DNA of 64,000 bases from Gordonia terrae (GCF_001698225.1 NZ_CP016594.1:124001-188000), one strand, 5' to 3'. Shown: positions 26,947-36,386, numbered from the stretch's first letter. The notes: a model not told the origin generated them from the sequence alone. Made by a program: numbers and translations.

Positions 26947-27528
26947 TCACTGGGCCCAATCCTGGTCGGCCCAGCCCTCGGCCCAGTCCTGGCCTTCGGA
27001 GACCGCGCCCATGGTGGTCTGGCCGTCCAGCGCCTCACGGATGATGTCCGCGTGGCCGCAGTGGTGCGCGGTTTCCCGGATGAGATGGATGATCATCATC
27101 CGGATCGACGACCACTCGCGCTCGGGCGCCCACGGCGCGGTGGGCTGGGGAATCAGCTCGTCGAGGTTCTCGGCGTCGGCGATCACGCGATCGAGCTCGA
27201 GCGCGGCACGGTCGTACTCGGCCAGCCACCCGGCGATGGTCTCGTCGTCGCTCATCACGTACTCGGTCATGGCCTGACTCATGTCGAACTCCGCGTTCTC
27301 GTCCCGCTCGGTGATGACCTTCGCGGCTCCCTCCTCGCCATGGGCGAGGTGCTTGATCAAAGCGCCGATCGTGAGGGTGCTGACCGTCGTCTGCTTCCGG
27401 GCATCGGCGTCGGAGAGGTTGCGTGCCGTGATCTTGAGCATGTTGCGCTGGTCCTGGAGCAGGGTCAGCAGGTCGAGCTTCTCGCCGGTGACCTCGACGC
27501 TGACTTCCGCGGGGGTGTAGGTGCCCAT
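26947..27528 (-). CDS. DinB/DUF664-family protein (probable mycothiol-dependent)
   Basis: 193 residues from the ATG at 27528; the frame continues far upstream but without coding character. DinB four-helix fold: LLQDQRNMLKITARNLSDADAR, then LIKHLAHGEEG with a metal-type His, EREWSSIRMMIIHLIRETAHHCGHADIIREAL with the C-terminal His pair. Actinobacterial DUF664 proteins of this type are thought to be thiol (mycothiol) transferases. Substrate unknown. Confidence 0.85.
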   Translation of the reverse strand: MGTYTPAEVSVEVTGEKLDLLTLLQDQRNMLKITARNLSDADARKQTTVSTLTIGALIKHLAHGEEGAAKVITERDENAEFDMSQAMTEYVMSDDETIAGWLAEYDRAALELDRVIADAENLDELIPQPTAPWAPEREWSSIRMMIIHLIRETAHHCGHADIIREALDGQTTMGAVSEGQDWAEGWADQDWAQ

Positions 27529-27771
27529 GATGTGTCCTCTCGGTTGGTGTGAGGACCACGTTATGAGCGATAGAGGACAGGTTCGGTCCTCGTTTAGCCG
27601 AGTTCTTCCATCAATCGGGGGAACCGTCTGGAATTCGCCCAGCAGCGCGACGCCGGCGACGAAATGTCGCCCGACCCGGTCTGCTGGGTGGTTTTCAGCC
27701 GGGGTGGGAGAGTCCTGGTCTGAGGCAGCAAATCTGTTGAACCGGGGGCCGACGCGGGCGACCATGTCCGC

Positions 27772-28434
27772 ATGACCTCGAACGGCGTCACCCCGACCGA
27801 CGCGACTTCGCCGCTCGCGTCGCTGACGCGCAAACCCGAACGGGCCGCCGACCGTGCGTTGCTCGACGCGCTGCTCGACGAGGCGAAGGTCGGGACCCTC
27901 GGTACCGTCGTCGACGGACTGCCGTGGTCGGTGCCGATGCTCTTCGCCCGGGACGGCGACTCGATCCTGCTCCACGGTTCCACCGGGGCGGGCGCACTGC
28001 GGCACGTGGCCGCCGGTGCGCCGGTGACCTTCACGGTCTTCGTCCTGGACGGTCTCGTCGTCGCCGACACTCTCTTCGACCACTCGGCGAATTACCGTTC
28101 GGCGGTGATCCGGGGCGTACTCGAAGTGTCCGGCGATGCCCAGACGGACCTCGAAGTGCTGTCGGACAAGCTGATTCCCGGACGTGTGGCCGAGGTTCGG
28201 CCGACGACCCGCAAGGAGCTGGCGGCGACCGTCGCCCTCCGGTTGCCGATCGCCGACGGTCAGTGGATCGCCAAGGCACGGACCGGTGGGCCGGGCGGGG
28301 GGTCGACGGACTGGACCGGGGTGGTCCCGGTACGAACGGTGTACGACGCCCCGCTCACCCACAGCGGAGGGACGCCGCCCGAATCGGTACGGGCGCTGGT
28401 GGGCCCGTCGCCGTCGACCGAGGCGCGCGAGTGA
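27772..28434 (+). CDS. Pyridoxamine 5'-phosphate oxidase-family flavoprotein
   Basis: 220 residues of the split-barrel FMN/F420-binding fold: ALLDALLDEAKVGTLGTV, GLPWSVPMLFARDGDSILLHGS, GAGALRHVAAGAPVTFTVFVLDGLVVADTLFDHSANYRSAVIRG, listed by key phrases. The HSANYRSAVIRG segment is typical of the PF12900 branch. Likely a small flavin-dependent reductase. Stand-alone gene. Confidence 0.82.
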   Translation: MTSNGVTPTDATSPLASLTRKPERAADRALLDALLDEAKVGTLGTVVDGLPWSVPMLFARDGDSILLHGSTGAGALRHVAAGAPVTFTVFVLDGLVVADTLFDHSANYRSAVIRGVLEVSGDAQTDLEVLSDKLIPGRVAEVRPTTRKELAATVALRLPIADGQWIAKARTGGPGGGSTDWTGVVPVRTVYDAPLTHSGGTPPESVRALVGPSPSTEARE

Positions 28435-28616
28435 CGGAGAAGCGCAACCAGCGGATAGGGGTGTGATCCGCTGGTTGCGCGTCCGGTGACCGCGTCGGGT
28501 CGGGCGAGGTCGTCGAAGCCCGGCCGACGGGGTCGGTCTGGGCGCGGCCGGGCTCGGTGGGCCGCGCAACCGGTTCATCGCTCCCGCGCGGTGGCGCCGT
28601 TACGCGCCCGAGCGAC

Positions 28617-30194
28617 TCATCTCTGGCGGAGCAGGAACCGCTGGATCTTGCCGCTGGGTGTCTTGGGCAGGGCGTCGACGAAGTGCACGGTGCGCGGGTA
28701 GGCGTGCGCCGCGAACTGCGTCTTGACCAACTGCTGGAGCTCGGCCTCGAGAGCGTCGGAACCCTCGACCCCGTCGGCGGTGACGACGAAGGCCTCGAGG
28801 ACCTCACCGCGGAGTTCGTCCGGGCGACCCACGACGGCGACGTCGACGACCGACGGGTGGGTGATCAGGACGCTCTCGACGTCGAACGGGCCGATCCGAT
28901 ATCCGGCCATGATGATCACGTCGTCGTCGCGTGCCGTGAAGAAGTAGCGACCCTCGTCGTCGACCCGGCCGGTGTCGCCGGTCAGGTACCACCGCCCGTC
29001 CGGCGAGAACCGCTGCTTGGTCTTCTCCGGTGCGTCCAAATAGCCCTCGAACCACATCAGCGGGCTGGCCGGGACATCGATGGCGATCTGGCCGTCGACG
29101 ATGCCCGCGGCGAAGCCGGGCATCGGCTGACCCATCGAACCGGGCACGAGGGTCTCGTGCACCGACTCGTGCCAGTGGTTGTTGATGAACATGCCGTGTT
29201 CGGTCTGGCCGTAGTGGTCGCGGACCTCGGTGCCGATGGCGCGGAGCGCCCAGTCGATGACGTCGGGGGTCAGCGGTTCGCCGGCCGAGGACGCCCGGCG
29301 CAGCGAGAACCCGGAGATGCGTGAGTCCTTGCTGAGCGCGCGGTACACGGTCGGCGCGGCCGCGAAATTGGTGACACCGAGCTCGCCGAGGATCTTCGCG
29401 GTCAGCTCGGGGGTGAAGCCGGCGTGCAACAGGAGGTTGCGCCTGCCGGCGGCCAGCGGACCGAGCACGCCGTAGTAGAGGCCATAGGCCCAGCCGGGGT
29501 CGGCGGCGTTCCAGAACACGTCGTCGGCGCGGACATCGAGGCCGAAGTGCATGTAGGCGACGAACGAGGCGAGCGCCTTGACCGGGACCGGAACACCCTT
29601 CGGTGCCCCGGTGGTGCCGCTGGTGAAGAGCAGGATCAGGGTGCCGTCGCCCCCGACCGCCACCGACTCGGTGACCGGTTCATGCGAGGAGATGAGTTCC
29701 TCGAACTGCTCGCCGGCGATCACCGTGGTGATCCCGTCGATGCCGGCGAGTTTGTCCGCCTGACTCGGCTCGGTGATGACGACCTTCGCGTCGCCGGCCG
29801 CCAGGCGCATCTCGATCGCGGGTGTGGCGAACGCGGTGAACAGCGGGATGTAGATCGCGCCGAGTCGGGCGATCGCGAGGAGCGACACGACGAGTTCCTC
29901 GCGTTTGCCCATGAGGACGCCCACCGTGTCGCCGCGACCGACGCCCATCTCCGCGAGAGCCGCGGCGAGTCGCTTGGACCGCTCGGCGAGCTCGCCATAT
30001 GTGATGTCGGTGGTGACCGGGCGAACACCGCCGGACTGCTGATCGCCGGTCTGCTCGACCTCGATCACGGTGAAGGCGATCGCGTCGGGATCGTGACCGT
30101 CGACGAGCAGCGACGCGGCGTCGGCGTCGGGCGCCCCGTAGATTCCCAACCAGCGATCGACCATGTCGACGGGCTTCGTGGTGGCCTGTGTCAT
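28617..30194 (-). CDS. Acyl-CoA synthetase (acetyl/medium-chain type)
   Basis: 525 residues from the ATG at 30194. ANL motifs: ILLFTSGTTGAPKGVPVP, REHYGQTEHGM-like VRDHYGQTEHG, RWYLTGDTGRVDDEG, DVIIMAGYRIGPFDVES and the catalytic Lys in KTPSGKIQRFLLRQ. The GYRIGPFDVE phrase is typical of acetyl-CoA and medium-chain acyl-CoA synthetases. Divergent from the GAF-LuxR regulator at 30290 with 95 bases between, so local control by that regulator is likely (inference). Confidence 0.9.
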   Translation of the reverse strand: MTQATTKPVDMVDRWLGIYGAPDADAASLLVDGHDPDAIAFTVIEVEQTGDQQSGGVRPVTTDITYGELAERSKRLAAALAEMGVGRGDTVGVLMGKREELVVSLLAIARLGAIYIPLFTAFATPAIEMRLAAGDAKVVITEPSQADKLAGIDGITTVIAGEQFEELISSHEPVTESVAVGGDGTLILLFTSGTTGAPKGVPVPVKALASFVAYMHFGLDVRADDVFWNAADPGWAYGLYYGVLGPLAAGRRNLLLHAGFTPELTAKILGELGVTNFAAAPTVYRALSKDSRISGFSLRRASSAGEPLTPDVIDWALRAIGTEVRDHYGQTEHGMFINNHWHESVHETLVPGSMGQPMPGFAAGIVDGQIAIDVPASPLMWFEGYLDAPEKTKQRFSPDGRWYLTGDTGRVDDEGRYFFTARDDDVIIMAGYRIGPFDVESVLITHPSVVDVAVVGRPDELRGEVLEAFVVTADGVEGSDALEAELQQLVKTQFAAHAYPRTVHFVDALPKTPSGKIQRFLLRQR

Positions 30195-30289
30195 CGTGAA
30201 CCTCGCTCCGTACTGAGTAAGCTGAGTCACAGTGTCCTCCGCGACATGCCCCCGGAACACCCCCTGAAGAGGGGGAGAAGTGAGGTGAG

Positions 30290-31093
30290 ATGCCCGAGCC
30301 GCTGAGCGGGATCGTCACCGAGGCGTTGCGTCGAGTGCGCAGGTCCAGCGGGGTGCCGCTGGCCTTCGCGGGCGTCCTCAGCGGTCCGTCGAACCTGCGC
30401 CTGCAGCACTTCGCCGGATCGACGGTGGGAGCGTTGAACGGCGTGTCGGTCGACGTCGGCCACGGTCTGGGCGGCAAGGTCGTCTCGCTGAACCGCCCGA
30501 TGGTCGTCGACGACTACCTCCGCACCCCACGCATCACCCATCGCTACAACACGATCATCGAGCGGGAGGGACTGCGCGCCATGATGGCCGCGCCGGTGAT
30601 CGTCGACCGCTCGCCCGTCGCGGTGCTCTACGGTGCGTTGCACACGCCGGACCCGATCGGTGGGCGGATGCTCGACGTCCTCGCCATGGAGGCGCGCACC
30701 GTCGAACACGAGATCGTCGCATCCCGCGCACGTCTGGAGCACGCCGCTCAGGACGAGGCCGAGATGCGCGACCGGATGACCGCGGCCTACGCCCGACTCC
30801 GATCGCTGGCCGACACCGTCGACGACGCCCGGCTCGCCGATGAACTCGCCGCGATCACCGAGGTCCTGGTTGCCGCGAACCCGGTGGCGCAGACACAGGT
30901 GGACCTGACCGGCCGGGAGCAGGACGTGATCTCCCTTGCCGCACTGGGTTACTCGAACGCCCGGATCGCCGAGACCCTCGGCGTCACCGTGTACACGGTG
31001 AAGGGCTACATGAAGGATGCGATGCGCAAGCTCGGGGCGTCGTCGCGACTGGAGGCCGTGGTGACCGCCCGCAGCGCCGGCCTCCTGCCCTGA
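30290..31093 (+). CDS. GAF-domain LuxR-family transcriptional regulator
   Basis: 267 residues. N-terminal GAF-type sensor (GGKVVSLNRPMVVDDYLRTPRITHRY is conserved around residues 60-85), a helical linker, and a C-terminal LuxR HTH: LTGREQDVISLAALGYSNARIAETLGVTVYTVKGYMKDAMRKLGA by motif order. This matches the helix-turn-helix regulators that lie beside acyl-CoA synthetase genes in actinobacteria. GAGGTG site directly upstream. Likely regulates the divergent synthetase. Confidence 0.88.
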   Translation: MPEPLSGIVTEALRRVRRSSGVPLAFAGVLSGPSNLRLQHFAGSTVGALNGVSVDVGHGLGGKVVSLNRPMVVDDYLRTPRITHRYNTIIEREGLRAMMAAPVIVDRSPVAVLYGALHTPDPIGGRMLDVLAMEARTVEHEIVASRARLEHAAQDEAEMRDRMTAAYARLRSLADTVDDARLADELAAITEVLVAANPVAQTQVDLTGREQDVISLAALGYSNARIAETLGVTVYTVKGYMKDAMRKLGASSRLEAVVTARSAGLLP

Positions 31094-31110
31094 CGGACTC
31101 CACTCAGTGA

Positions 31111-31221
31111 GGAGCGCCCGGAGCTTGCGGAGGGCGGCGGCGCGTCACCCTGCTCCCTGATTCAAAAGAATCCGCCCAATGGTCCCTGAGGTGCGAGGAG
31201 CGCAAGCGACGAGCCACGAAG
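31111..31221 (+). repeat. Dispersed palindromic repeat, copy 3 (left flank of IS110 element 1)
   Basis: Variant unit GAGGAGCGCCCGGAGCTTGC at 31111, then a full unit from 31180 (TCCCTGAGGTGCGAGGAGCG, CAAGCGACGAGCCACGAAG) ending at the IS110 junction. The opposite arm continues on the far side of the IS110 element at 32728. Confidence 0.85.
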
Positions 31222-31242
31222 ACATCCCAGGGGTCCAAGGTG

Positions 31243-32460
31243 TCAAGCGGCGAGGTGTGTGCGGTGGTTCCATGCGGTGTGTTCGTTGTAGTGGGTGCGG
31301 TGGGTGAGGCAGCCGTGGAGGATGCCGATGAGCCGGTTGGCGACCGCGCGTAGTGCTTGGGTGTGGGACTTCTTCTGATCGCGGAGGCTGTCGTAGTAGA
31401 CGCGGGCGCCGGGGCTACCGGTCAGAGCGCTTTGCGCCATGCACAGTGCGGCGGCGTTGAGTCGGGTGTTGCGGATGTGGCGGGCCAACACGACGTGCCC
31501 TTTGCCTGAGGCGATGGTGCGTGGTGAGGTGCCGGCATAGTTTCTGCGAGACTTGGCGGTGGCATAGCGTTCGGGGTCATCCCCGAACTCGCCGAGCATC
31601 CGGGCGCCGGTGATGTCACCGACTCCGGGCATGGACAGGTAGATCTCGGCGTCCGGATGCGCTCTAAAAGACTGGGCCATAGTGGTTTCCAGTTGGATGA
31701 TCTGGGTGTTGAGAGCGGCCAGCATTTCCACGGTCGCTGTCACGGTCGCCGCGTAGGCGGCGGTGAGTGCCTCGGGTGCGCCCAGATGGCCGCCACCGCG
31801 TAGGGCGTGCTGGATGTCGCGGGCACGGGTATCGGTATTGCGTTGTCGGCCACCCTTTTTCAGGGCCGAGCGGATCGCCGCGACCGATAGTGCCGCACCC
31901 TGTCGTGGGGTGGGAGCGCGACGCAACACCGCCAGACAGTCTTTGTGGGCGAGGTCGCCGCCGAAGGCATCGACCGCGGCCGGGTAGTAGGCGCCCAGTT
32001 GGGAGCGCAACACATTCTGTTGCGCTGAACGCGCCCACACCAGGTTCTGGTGCGTGCGGGCCATCACCGTGATCGCGTCCGCGGCGACGGTATCGGCGGC
32101 GACGAGCCGATGGTTGTGCCGGTCGGTACGCACCAGGTCAGCCAGCGTTTTCGCGTCAGCCTTATCGGATTTGGTGCCCCCGACATGGTGGCGGTCGCGG
32201 TACCGCGATACCGACAACGGGTTGATCGCGTACACCTGATAGCCCGCGGCGACCAGGGCGGTGACCCACATGCCGTGATCGGTTTCGATCCCGATCACTA
32301 CCTCGCCAGGCTCTTGGGCATACCGGGCGATCAGTTCATGCATGGTGGTGGCGCCGGCAGCGTTCTCGGGTATTCGGCGGGTGGCCAGGGTGGTGCCGTG
32401 TTCATCCATCACGCACACATCGTGATGATCTGATGCCCAGTCGTTGCCCACAAAGATCAT
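31243..32460 (-). CDS. IS110-family recombinase (element 1)
   Basis: 405 residues. N-terminal RuvC-like domain with acidic residues in VGNDWASDHHDVCV (Asp7), IGIETDHGMW and KSDKADAKTLADL; C-terminal Tnp domain with the helix-hairpin-helix phrase YLSMPGVGDITGARML and the Ser-containing RNYAGTSPRTIASGKG, where the catalytic serine of IS110 enzymes lies. The gene ends only about 21 bases from the element edge. It appears complete. Such enzymes use a bridge RNA to choose both target and donor. Confidence 0.95.
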   Translation of the reverse strand: MIFVGNDWASDHHDVCVMDEHGTTLATRRIPENAAGATTMHELIARYAQEPGEVVIGIETDHGMWVTALVAAGYQVYAINPLSVSRYRDRHHVGGTKSDKADAKTLADLVRTDRHNHRLVAADTVAADAITVMARTHQNLVWARSAQQNVLRSQLGAYYPAAVDAFGGDLAHKDCLAVLRRAPTPRQGAALSVAAIRSALKKGGRQRNTDTRARDIQHALRGGGHLGAPEALTAAYAATVTATVEMLAALNTQIIQLETTMAQSFRAHPDAEIYLSMPGVGDITGARMLGEFGDDPERYATAKSRRNYAGTSPRTIASGKGHVVLARHIRNTRLNAAALCMAQSALTGSPGARVYYDSLRDQKKSHTQALRAVANRLIGILHGCLTHRTHYNEHTAWNHRTHLAA

Positions 32461-32727
32461 GACACTCGTTCACCTCGTCTTCGGTCGTCTCGACGATCTG
32501 GTGTGAACCTTTGGGTGATCACCCTGACGCGGCCTAATGGATCAGTGCTCACCCACACGTTCAAGGGGGCACGACATCCCAGAAGCGTTCTAGCGGGTGA
32601 TCCTCGCCCGGCCGGGCCACGGTCTTCGTGTAGAAATCCGACACCGTTTCAGGGCCTGGCAGTGGTCACCGACCGGGAAGGCTCACACGACCAGCATCCC
32701 CCAAAAGGAAGCCGATCCACCCCCATT
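32461..32727 (-). ncRNA. Candidate bridge RNA of IS110 element 1 (four guides readable)
   Basis: Non-coding stretch between the element end and the recombinase start. On the minus strand, 5' to 3', it contains CCAGGCCCT (32659-32651), equal to the left target plus core; CACGAAG (32630-32624), complementary to core plus right target; CTGGGATGT (32582-32574), equal to the right element end; and CCATTAG (32540-32534), complementary to core plus left element end. Order and pairing match the left/right target and left/right donor guides of IS621-type bridge RNAs. RNA ends and folding are not determined. Confidence 0.7.
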
Positions 32728-32750
32728 AGGGCCTGGTGAGACGTCTTGCG

Positions 32751-32872
32751 AAACCCTTCGTGGCTCGCTTCGCTCGCACCTCAGGGAGCAAGGAATTCGG
32801 ACGCGTCACCCTGCTCCCTGAGGAGCGCCCGGAGCTTGCGGAGGGCGCGTCACGAAGGGTCTCGCGACCCCG
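32751..32872 (-). repeat. Dispersed palindromic repeat, copy 4
   Basis: Reverse arm CCCTTCGTGGCTCGCTTCGC, TCGCACCTCAGGGAGCA follows directly; then a forward variant unit (CTCCCTGAGGAGCGCCCGGA to CGTCACGAAGGG) to about 32862. The reverse arm is the partner of copy 3 on the other side of the IS110 element; together they form one large palindrome once the element is removed. Confidence 0.85.
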
Positions 32873-32915
32873 GTCGGAGGGTTGATCCGCGCGCGGAGGG
32901 GTAACACCGGGTTCC

Positions 32916-33803
32916 ATGCGAACACTCTCGGCGACACTGCTGACCGCAGCTCTGCTCGGAACACTTCTCGTCGCCGCGCCGGCAACGTCGACGGCGGTAC
33001 CGGCCGAGACGTGTGGCACCGAGCTCCGCCCGGCCGACCGCGAGCGGATCGTCGAACTCGGTACCTACGATCAGGATTCGCGGGACCTCCCGCTCGTGCA
33101 GCTACGACGCAACGTCGCGAAGCTGTACGGGATCGTCGACATCCTCACCGACCGCCGCGACCGTCGCGGATTGTTCGCCCTCGGACTGGCCGCAGTGGAA
33201 CGCGACGCGGTGATGCCGCTGCAGAACAATCCGCGCGTGTTCCAGACGCCGCGGTGGGCCCCGGTGATCAGTCTCGAACTCCTCAACCGGTTCCTCGACG
33301 CCGTCCGAGGCGAGTTCGGCGGCGGACCCGTGGCGCCTCAGTGGCGGCACTACTTCGACATGGCCGACGATTGCGCGGTCCCCGGCCAGCGGGTGGCCAT
33401 GGCCGGCTACAACTCGCACATCACCGTCGACCTGGCGTATGCGACCGCCGACGCCCGGGCGACACCATCGAACGCTCGGGACTTCTTCTTCATCGTCGAC
33501 GCCATTGCTGCGCATGGGAACTCGATCGTCACGGAAACACTGCGGGAGTACGGCGTCGACCTGGGTCCGATCTTCCGCTTCTACATCGTCGGTGAGGGAC
33601 TCGACCGGGTGGTCGGTGCCGGGCGCGCGACCGGGCCGATGCTGCGCGCCGCCGATGTGGGCTACAACGTACTGACGTTCCGCAACGGCCTCGCGCTCCA
33701 AGACGTCCGTGCGGCGCCCGGCGCGCGCGGCGACGTCAACGCGCTCTGGAACACCGGGGAGACCGCGCTCACGGCATTCCAGCGTGTCGGTCTGGTTCGC
33801 TGA
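32916..33803 (+). CDS. Secreted DUF5995-family protein
   Basis: 295 residues. Signal peptide (TLSATLLTAALLGTLLVAAPA, cut near STAVPA). Mature part mostly helical with LVQLRRNVAKLYGIVDIL, WAPVISLELLNRFLDAV, QWRHYFDMAD and GYNSHITVDLAYA, the last being the signature of DUF5995. Function unknown. Start has AGGGG upstream. Confidence 0.8.
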   Translation: MRTLSATLLTAALLGTLLVAAPATSTAVPAETCGTELRPADRERIVELGTYDQDSRDLPLVQLRRNVAKLYGIVDILTDRRDRRGLFALGLAAVERDAVMPLQNNPRVFQTPRWAPVISLELLNRFLDAVRGEFGGGPVAPQWRHYFDMADDCAVPGQRVAMAGYNSHITVDLAYATADARATPSNARDFFFIVDAIAAHGNSIVTETLREYGVDLGPIFRFYIVGEGLDRVVGAGRATGPMLRAADVGYNVLTFRNGLALQDVRAAPGARGDVNALWNTGETALTAFQRVGLVR

Positions 33804-33975
33804 CCACTGCCCGAAACGTGTGGGTCGCGTGCGGACGAACCATGTGGAATAACTCGCCGAGGGACGCGGTTGTAGCCCTCGACGGTGACGGATCCATTGC
33901 CCCGGGTCCCACCCTTATGCCGCTTCGAGCGGCCTGTTTGCCGAGAGGCGCACTGGCCGGCACCGTCCCTTTTCA

Positions 33976-34016
33976 CACCGAAGCCGCCGAACCCTCAGGG
34001 GTCGGCGGCTTCGGTG
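33976..34016. terminator. Terminator hairpin between convergent genes
   Basis: Perfect 15-base stem (33976-33990 with 34002-34016) and an 11-base loop ACCCTCAGGGG, which can add further pairing. It lies just before the stop of the minus-strand gene at 34041 and after the DUF5995 gene. The preceding 170 bases (33804-33975) show no gene that I can support. Confidence 0.8.
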
Positions 34017-34040
34017 GTGTCGGGCCCGGCGGATCGGGTT

Positions 34041-34316
34041 TCAGTGATCGCGGAGCTTCTCGATCAGCTCGTCCTTCTTCAGGTCCGAATAACCGGAGAG
34101 GTCCAGTTCCTTCGCGCGCTTCTTGAGTTCGTCGACCGTCCAGTCCTCGTAGGAACCGGACCTGCCGCCGCTCTTGCCGACGTCCGACCGCGAGCTGTTG
34201 GCCGCGGCGTTGGCGATCCGAGCGGATTTTTCCTTCGAGTTGCCCTCGTCGCGCAGCTTCTCGTAGAGCTCGTCGTCCTTGACCGAGGGTCCAGGGTCCT
34301 TCTTGTTCTCTGCCAT
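34041..34316 (-). CDS. Small Rho-N/SAP-like domain protein
   Basis: 91 residues, highly charged. N-terminal KDDELYEKLRDEGNSKEKSARIANA resembles a short helical motif found in small actinobacterial proteins; the C-terminal YEDWTVDELKKRAKELDLSG and LKKDELIEKLR is a Rho termination-factor N-terminal (SAP-like) helix-extended-loop-helix. Probable nucleic-acid binding. AGGAGG precedes the ATG (seen on the plus strand as CCTCCT). Confidence 0.82.
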   Translation of the reverse strand: MAENKKDPGPSVKDDELYEKLRDEGNSKEKSARIANAAANSSRSDVGKSGGRSGSYEDWTVDELKKRAKELDLSGYSDLKKDELIEKLRDH

Positions 34317-34668
34317 GGTGTACCTCCTCGTGGTCGAGATGCTGAGTACGTCGCAGGGTTGCCCCGACGTGGCCGTCGTGAAACAACCTGCGTCGGCATG
34401 GACGCCGCGGGCTCGGTGTTCGCAATGGCCGAAACGGAGTCGAATCGGCCGATCGCGAGCCTAGGGTGAGGTCCGAGCGGGCCCCGGCGCCGGACCACCA
34501 CTGGGTGTGGCTACCAGCAGTGGACGACGGCTACTCACAATAGATCGGTGTCCGCCCTACCGATAAGGTTGTGGCGATGTGTTCCGGCGATGCCACGACG
34601 CGTCGCCGTCCTTGCGAACACACGTTGCACACGTACCCCGAACAACGCAGTTGCGGAAGGAAGAACGC

Positions 34669-35757
34669 ATGTCGCAGACAGTCAAGGGAGTCATCTCGCG
34701 CAGCAAGAAGGCGCCGACGGAGGTCGTGGACGTGGTGATCCCGGATCCGGGTGCGCGTGATGTGGTGGTGGCGATCAAGGCGTGCGGTGTCTGCCACACC
34801 GACCTGGCCTACCGCGAGGGTGGGATCAACGACGAGTACCCGTTCCTGCTCGGGCACGAGGCCGCGGGTGTGGTCGAGTCGGTCGGTTCCGATGTCACCC
34901 ATGTCGAGGTCGGCGACTTCGTCGTCCTGAACTGGCGGGCGGTGTGTGGTCAGTGTCGGGCGTGTAAGCGGGGTCGTCCGTGGTATTGCTTCGACACCTT
35001 CAACGCCAGTGTCCCGATGACATTGACCGATGGCACCGAGCTGACCCCGGCGCTGGGTATCGGCGCGTTCGCGGAGAAGACGTTGATCCACGAATTGCAG
35101 TGCACCAAGGTCAATCCCGACACCGACCCGGCGGTGGCGGGTCTGCTCGGTTGCGGTGTGATGGCCGGGATCGGTGCGGCGATGAACACCGGCAACGTGG
35201 GTCGTGGCGACTCGGTTGCGGTGATCGGCTGCGGTGGTGTGGGTGATGCCGCGATCGCCGGGGCTCGGTTGGCCGGTGCGACGACGATCATCGCGATCGA
35301 CCGCGATGCGTCGAAGCTGGAATGGGCCACCGACCTCGGCGCCACGCACACGATCGACGGGTCGAAGGTCGACGATGTGATCGCCGCGGTGCAGGAACTG
35401 ACCGACGGCAACGGCGCCGATGTCGTGATCGACGCGGTCGGCCGTCCGGAAACCTACAAGCAGGCGTTCTACGCCCGCGACCTGGCCGGGGTCGTGGTGC
35501 TGGTCGGTGTGCCGACCCCGGAGATGACCCTGGAGATGCCGCTGGTCGATTTCTTCTCCCGCGGTGGCGCACTCAAGTCGTCCTGGTATGGCGACTGCCT
35601 GCCCGAGCGTGATTTCCCGATGCTGATCGACCTGTACGAGCAGGGGCGTCTGCCGTTGGACAAGTTCGTCACCGAACGCATCGGTATCAACGATGTCCAG
35701 GCCGCGTTCTCGGCGATGGAGGCCGGCAAGGTGCTGCGATCGGTGGTGGAGTTGTGA
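34669..35757 (+). CDS. mscR: S-(hydroxymethyl)mycothiol dehydrogenase (MscR)
   Basis: 362-residue zinc alcohol dehydrogenase. Catalytic zinc ligands in CGVCHTD and GHEAAG; structural zinc in [18 protein letters not shown] site [18 protein letters not shown]. The sequence closely follows mycobacterial MscR, which oxidises the formaldehyde-mycothiol adduct to S-formylmycothiol and also reduces S-nitrosomycothiol. The ATG at 34669 has GGAAGGA upstream; the open frame from 34579 is not needed. The stop overlaps the next gene (ATGA), an MBL-fold partner as in Mycobacterium tuberculosis Rv2259-Rv2260. Confidence 0.93.
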   Translation: MSQTVKGVISRSKKAPTEVVDVVIPDPGARDVVVAIKACGVCHTDLAYREGGINDEYPFLLGHEAAGVVESVGSDVTHVEVGDFVVLNWRAVCGQCRACKRGRPWYCFDTFNASVPMTLTDGTELTPALGIGAFAEKTLIHELQCTKVNPDTDPAVAGLLGCGVMAGIGAAMNTGNVGRGDSVAVIGCGGVGDAAIAGARLAGATTIIAIDRDASKLEWATDLGATHTIDGSKVDDVIAAVQELTDGNGADVVIDAVGRPETYKQAFYARDLAGVVVLVGVPTPEMTLEMPLVDFFSRGGALKSSWYGDCLPERDFPMLIDLYEQGRLPLDKFVTERIGINDVQAAFSAMEAGKVLRSVVEL

Positions 35758-36386
35758 GCGGCGAGTTGCGGATCGACAACGTCGTCACCTCGGGCACGTT
35801 CAGTCTCGACGGCGGCACCTGGGACGTCGACAACAACGTGTGGCTCGTCGGTGATGACGACGAGGTGATCATCATCGACGCCGCGCACTCGGCGAAGCCG
35901 ATCCTCGACGGCGTCGGCAACCGGACGGTGACCGCGATCGTGCTGACCCACGGGCACAACGATCACGTCACCGTGGCCCCGGAGCTGTCGGAGGCGACCG
36001 GCGCGCCTATCCTGCTGCACCCCGGCGATGACATGTTGTGGAACGACACCCATCCCGACGTCGCCCATCAGGATCTGGAGGACGGCCAGCGGATCAGCGT
36101 CGGTGGGACCGAGTTGACCGTCATCAACACCCCCGGCCACTCGCCGGGGTCGTCGGTGATCCATCTGCCCGAGGCGAAGGTCCTGTTCTCCGGCGACACC
36201 CTGTTCCAGGGCGGTCCGGGCGCGACGGGGCGTTCGTACTCGAGTTTCCCCACGATCATCGCCTCGATCACCGAGAAGATCTTCACCCTCGACCCCGAGA
36301 CGAAGGTCTACACCGGCCACGGCGACGGCACCACCGTCGGCGACGAAGCACCCCACCTCGAAGAATGGATCAAACGCGGTAGCTGA
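35754..36386 (+). CDS. MBL-fold metallo-hydrolase, MscR partner
   Basis: 210 residues of a glyoxalase II-like metallo-beta-lactamase fold: metal motif THGHNDH, later His in TPGHSPGSS, Asp in LFSGDTLF and C-terminal His in YTGHGDGT. Translationally coupled to mscR by a four-base overlap. The likely job is hydrolysis of S-formylmycothiol or another mycothiol thioester to finish formaldehyde detoxification (inference from context). Confidence 0.88.
   Translation: MSGELRIDNVVTSGTFSLDGGTWDVDNNVWLVGDDDEVIIIDAAHSAKPILDGVGNRTVTAIVLTHGHNDHVTVAPELSEATGAPILLHPGDDMLWNDTHPDVAHQDLEDGQRISVGGTELTVINTPGHSPGSSVIHLPEAKVLFSGDTLFQGGPGATGRSYSSFPTIIASITEKIFTLDPETKVYTGHGDGTTVGDEAPHLEEWIKRGS

Larger units (their letters stand above)
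31220..32729 (-). mobile_element. IS110-family element 1, inserted in the loop of a dispersed repeat
   Basis: Boundaries were set by comparison with the uninterrupted repeat at 44392-44441. The left flank ends GCCACGA-AG at 31221 and the right flank resumes AG-GGCCTGGTGAG at 32728; joining them gives CACGAAGGGCCTGGTGAG, against CACGAAGGGCGTGGTGAG in the empty copy. The shared dinucleotide AG (CT on the recombinase strand) is the crossover core. The element is about 1.5 kb with one recombinase, a short right end and about 267 bases upstream of the recombinase that hold a candidate bridge RNA. Confidence 0.85.

Noticed and set aside
33804..33975. tRNA or small RNA gene
   Set aside because: The short CCGCTTCGAGCGG-type hairpin is present, but no cloverleaf could be built.
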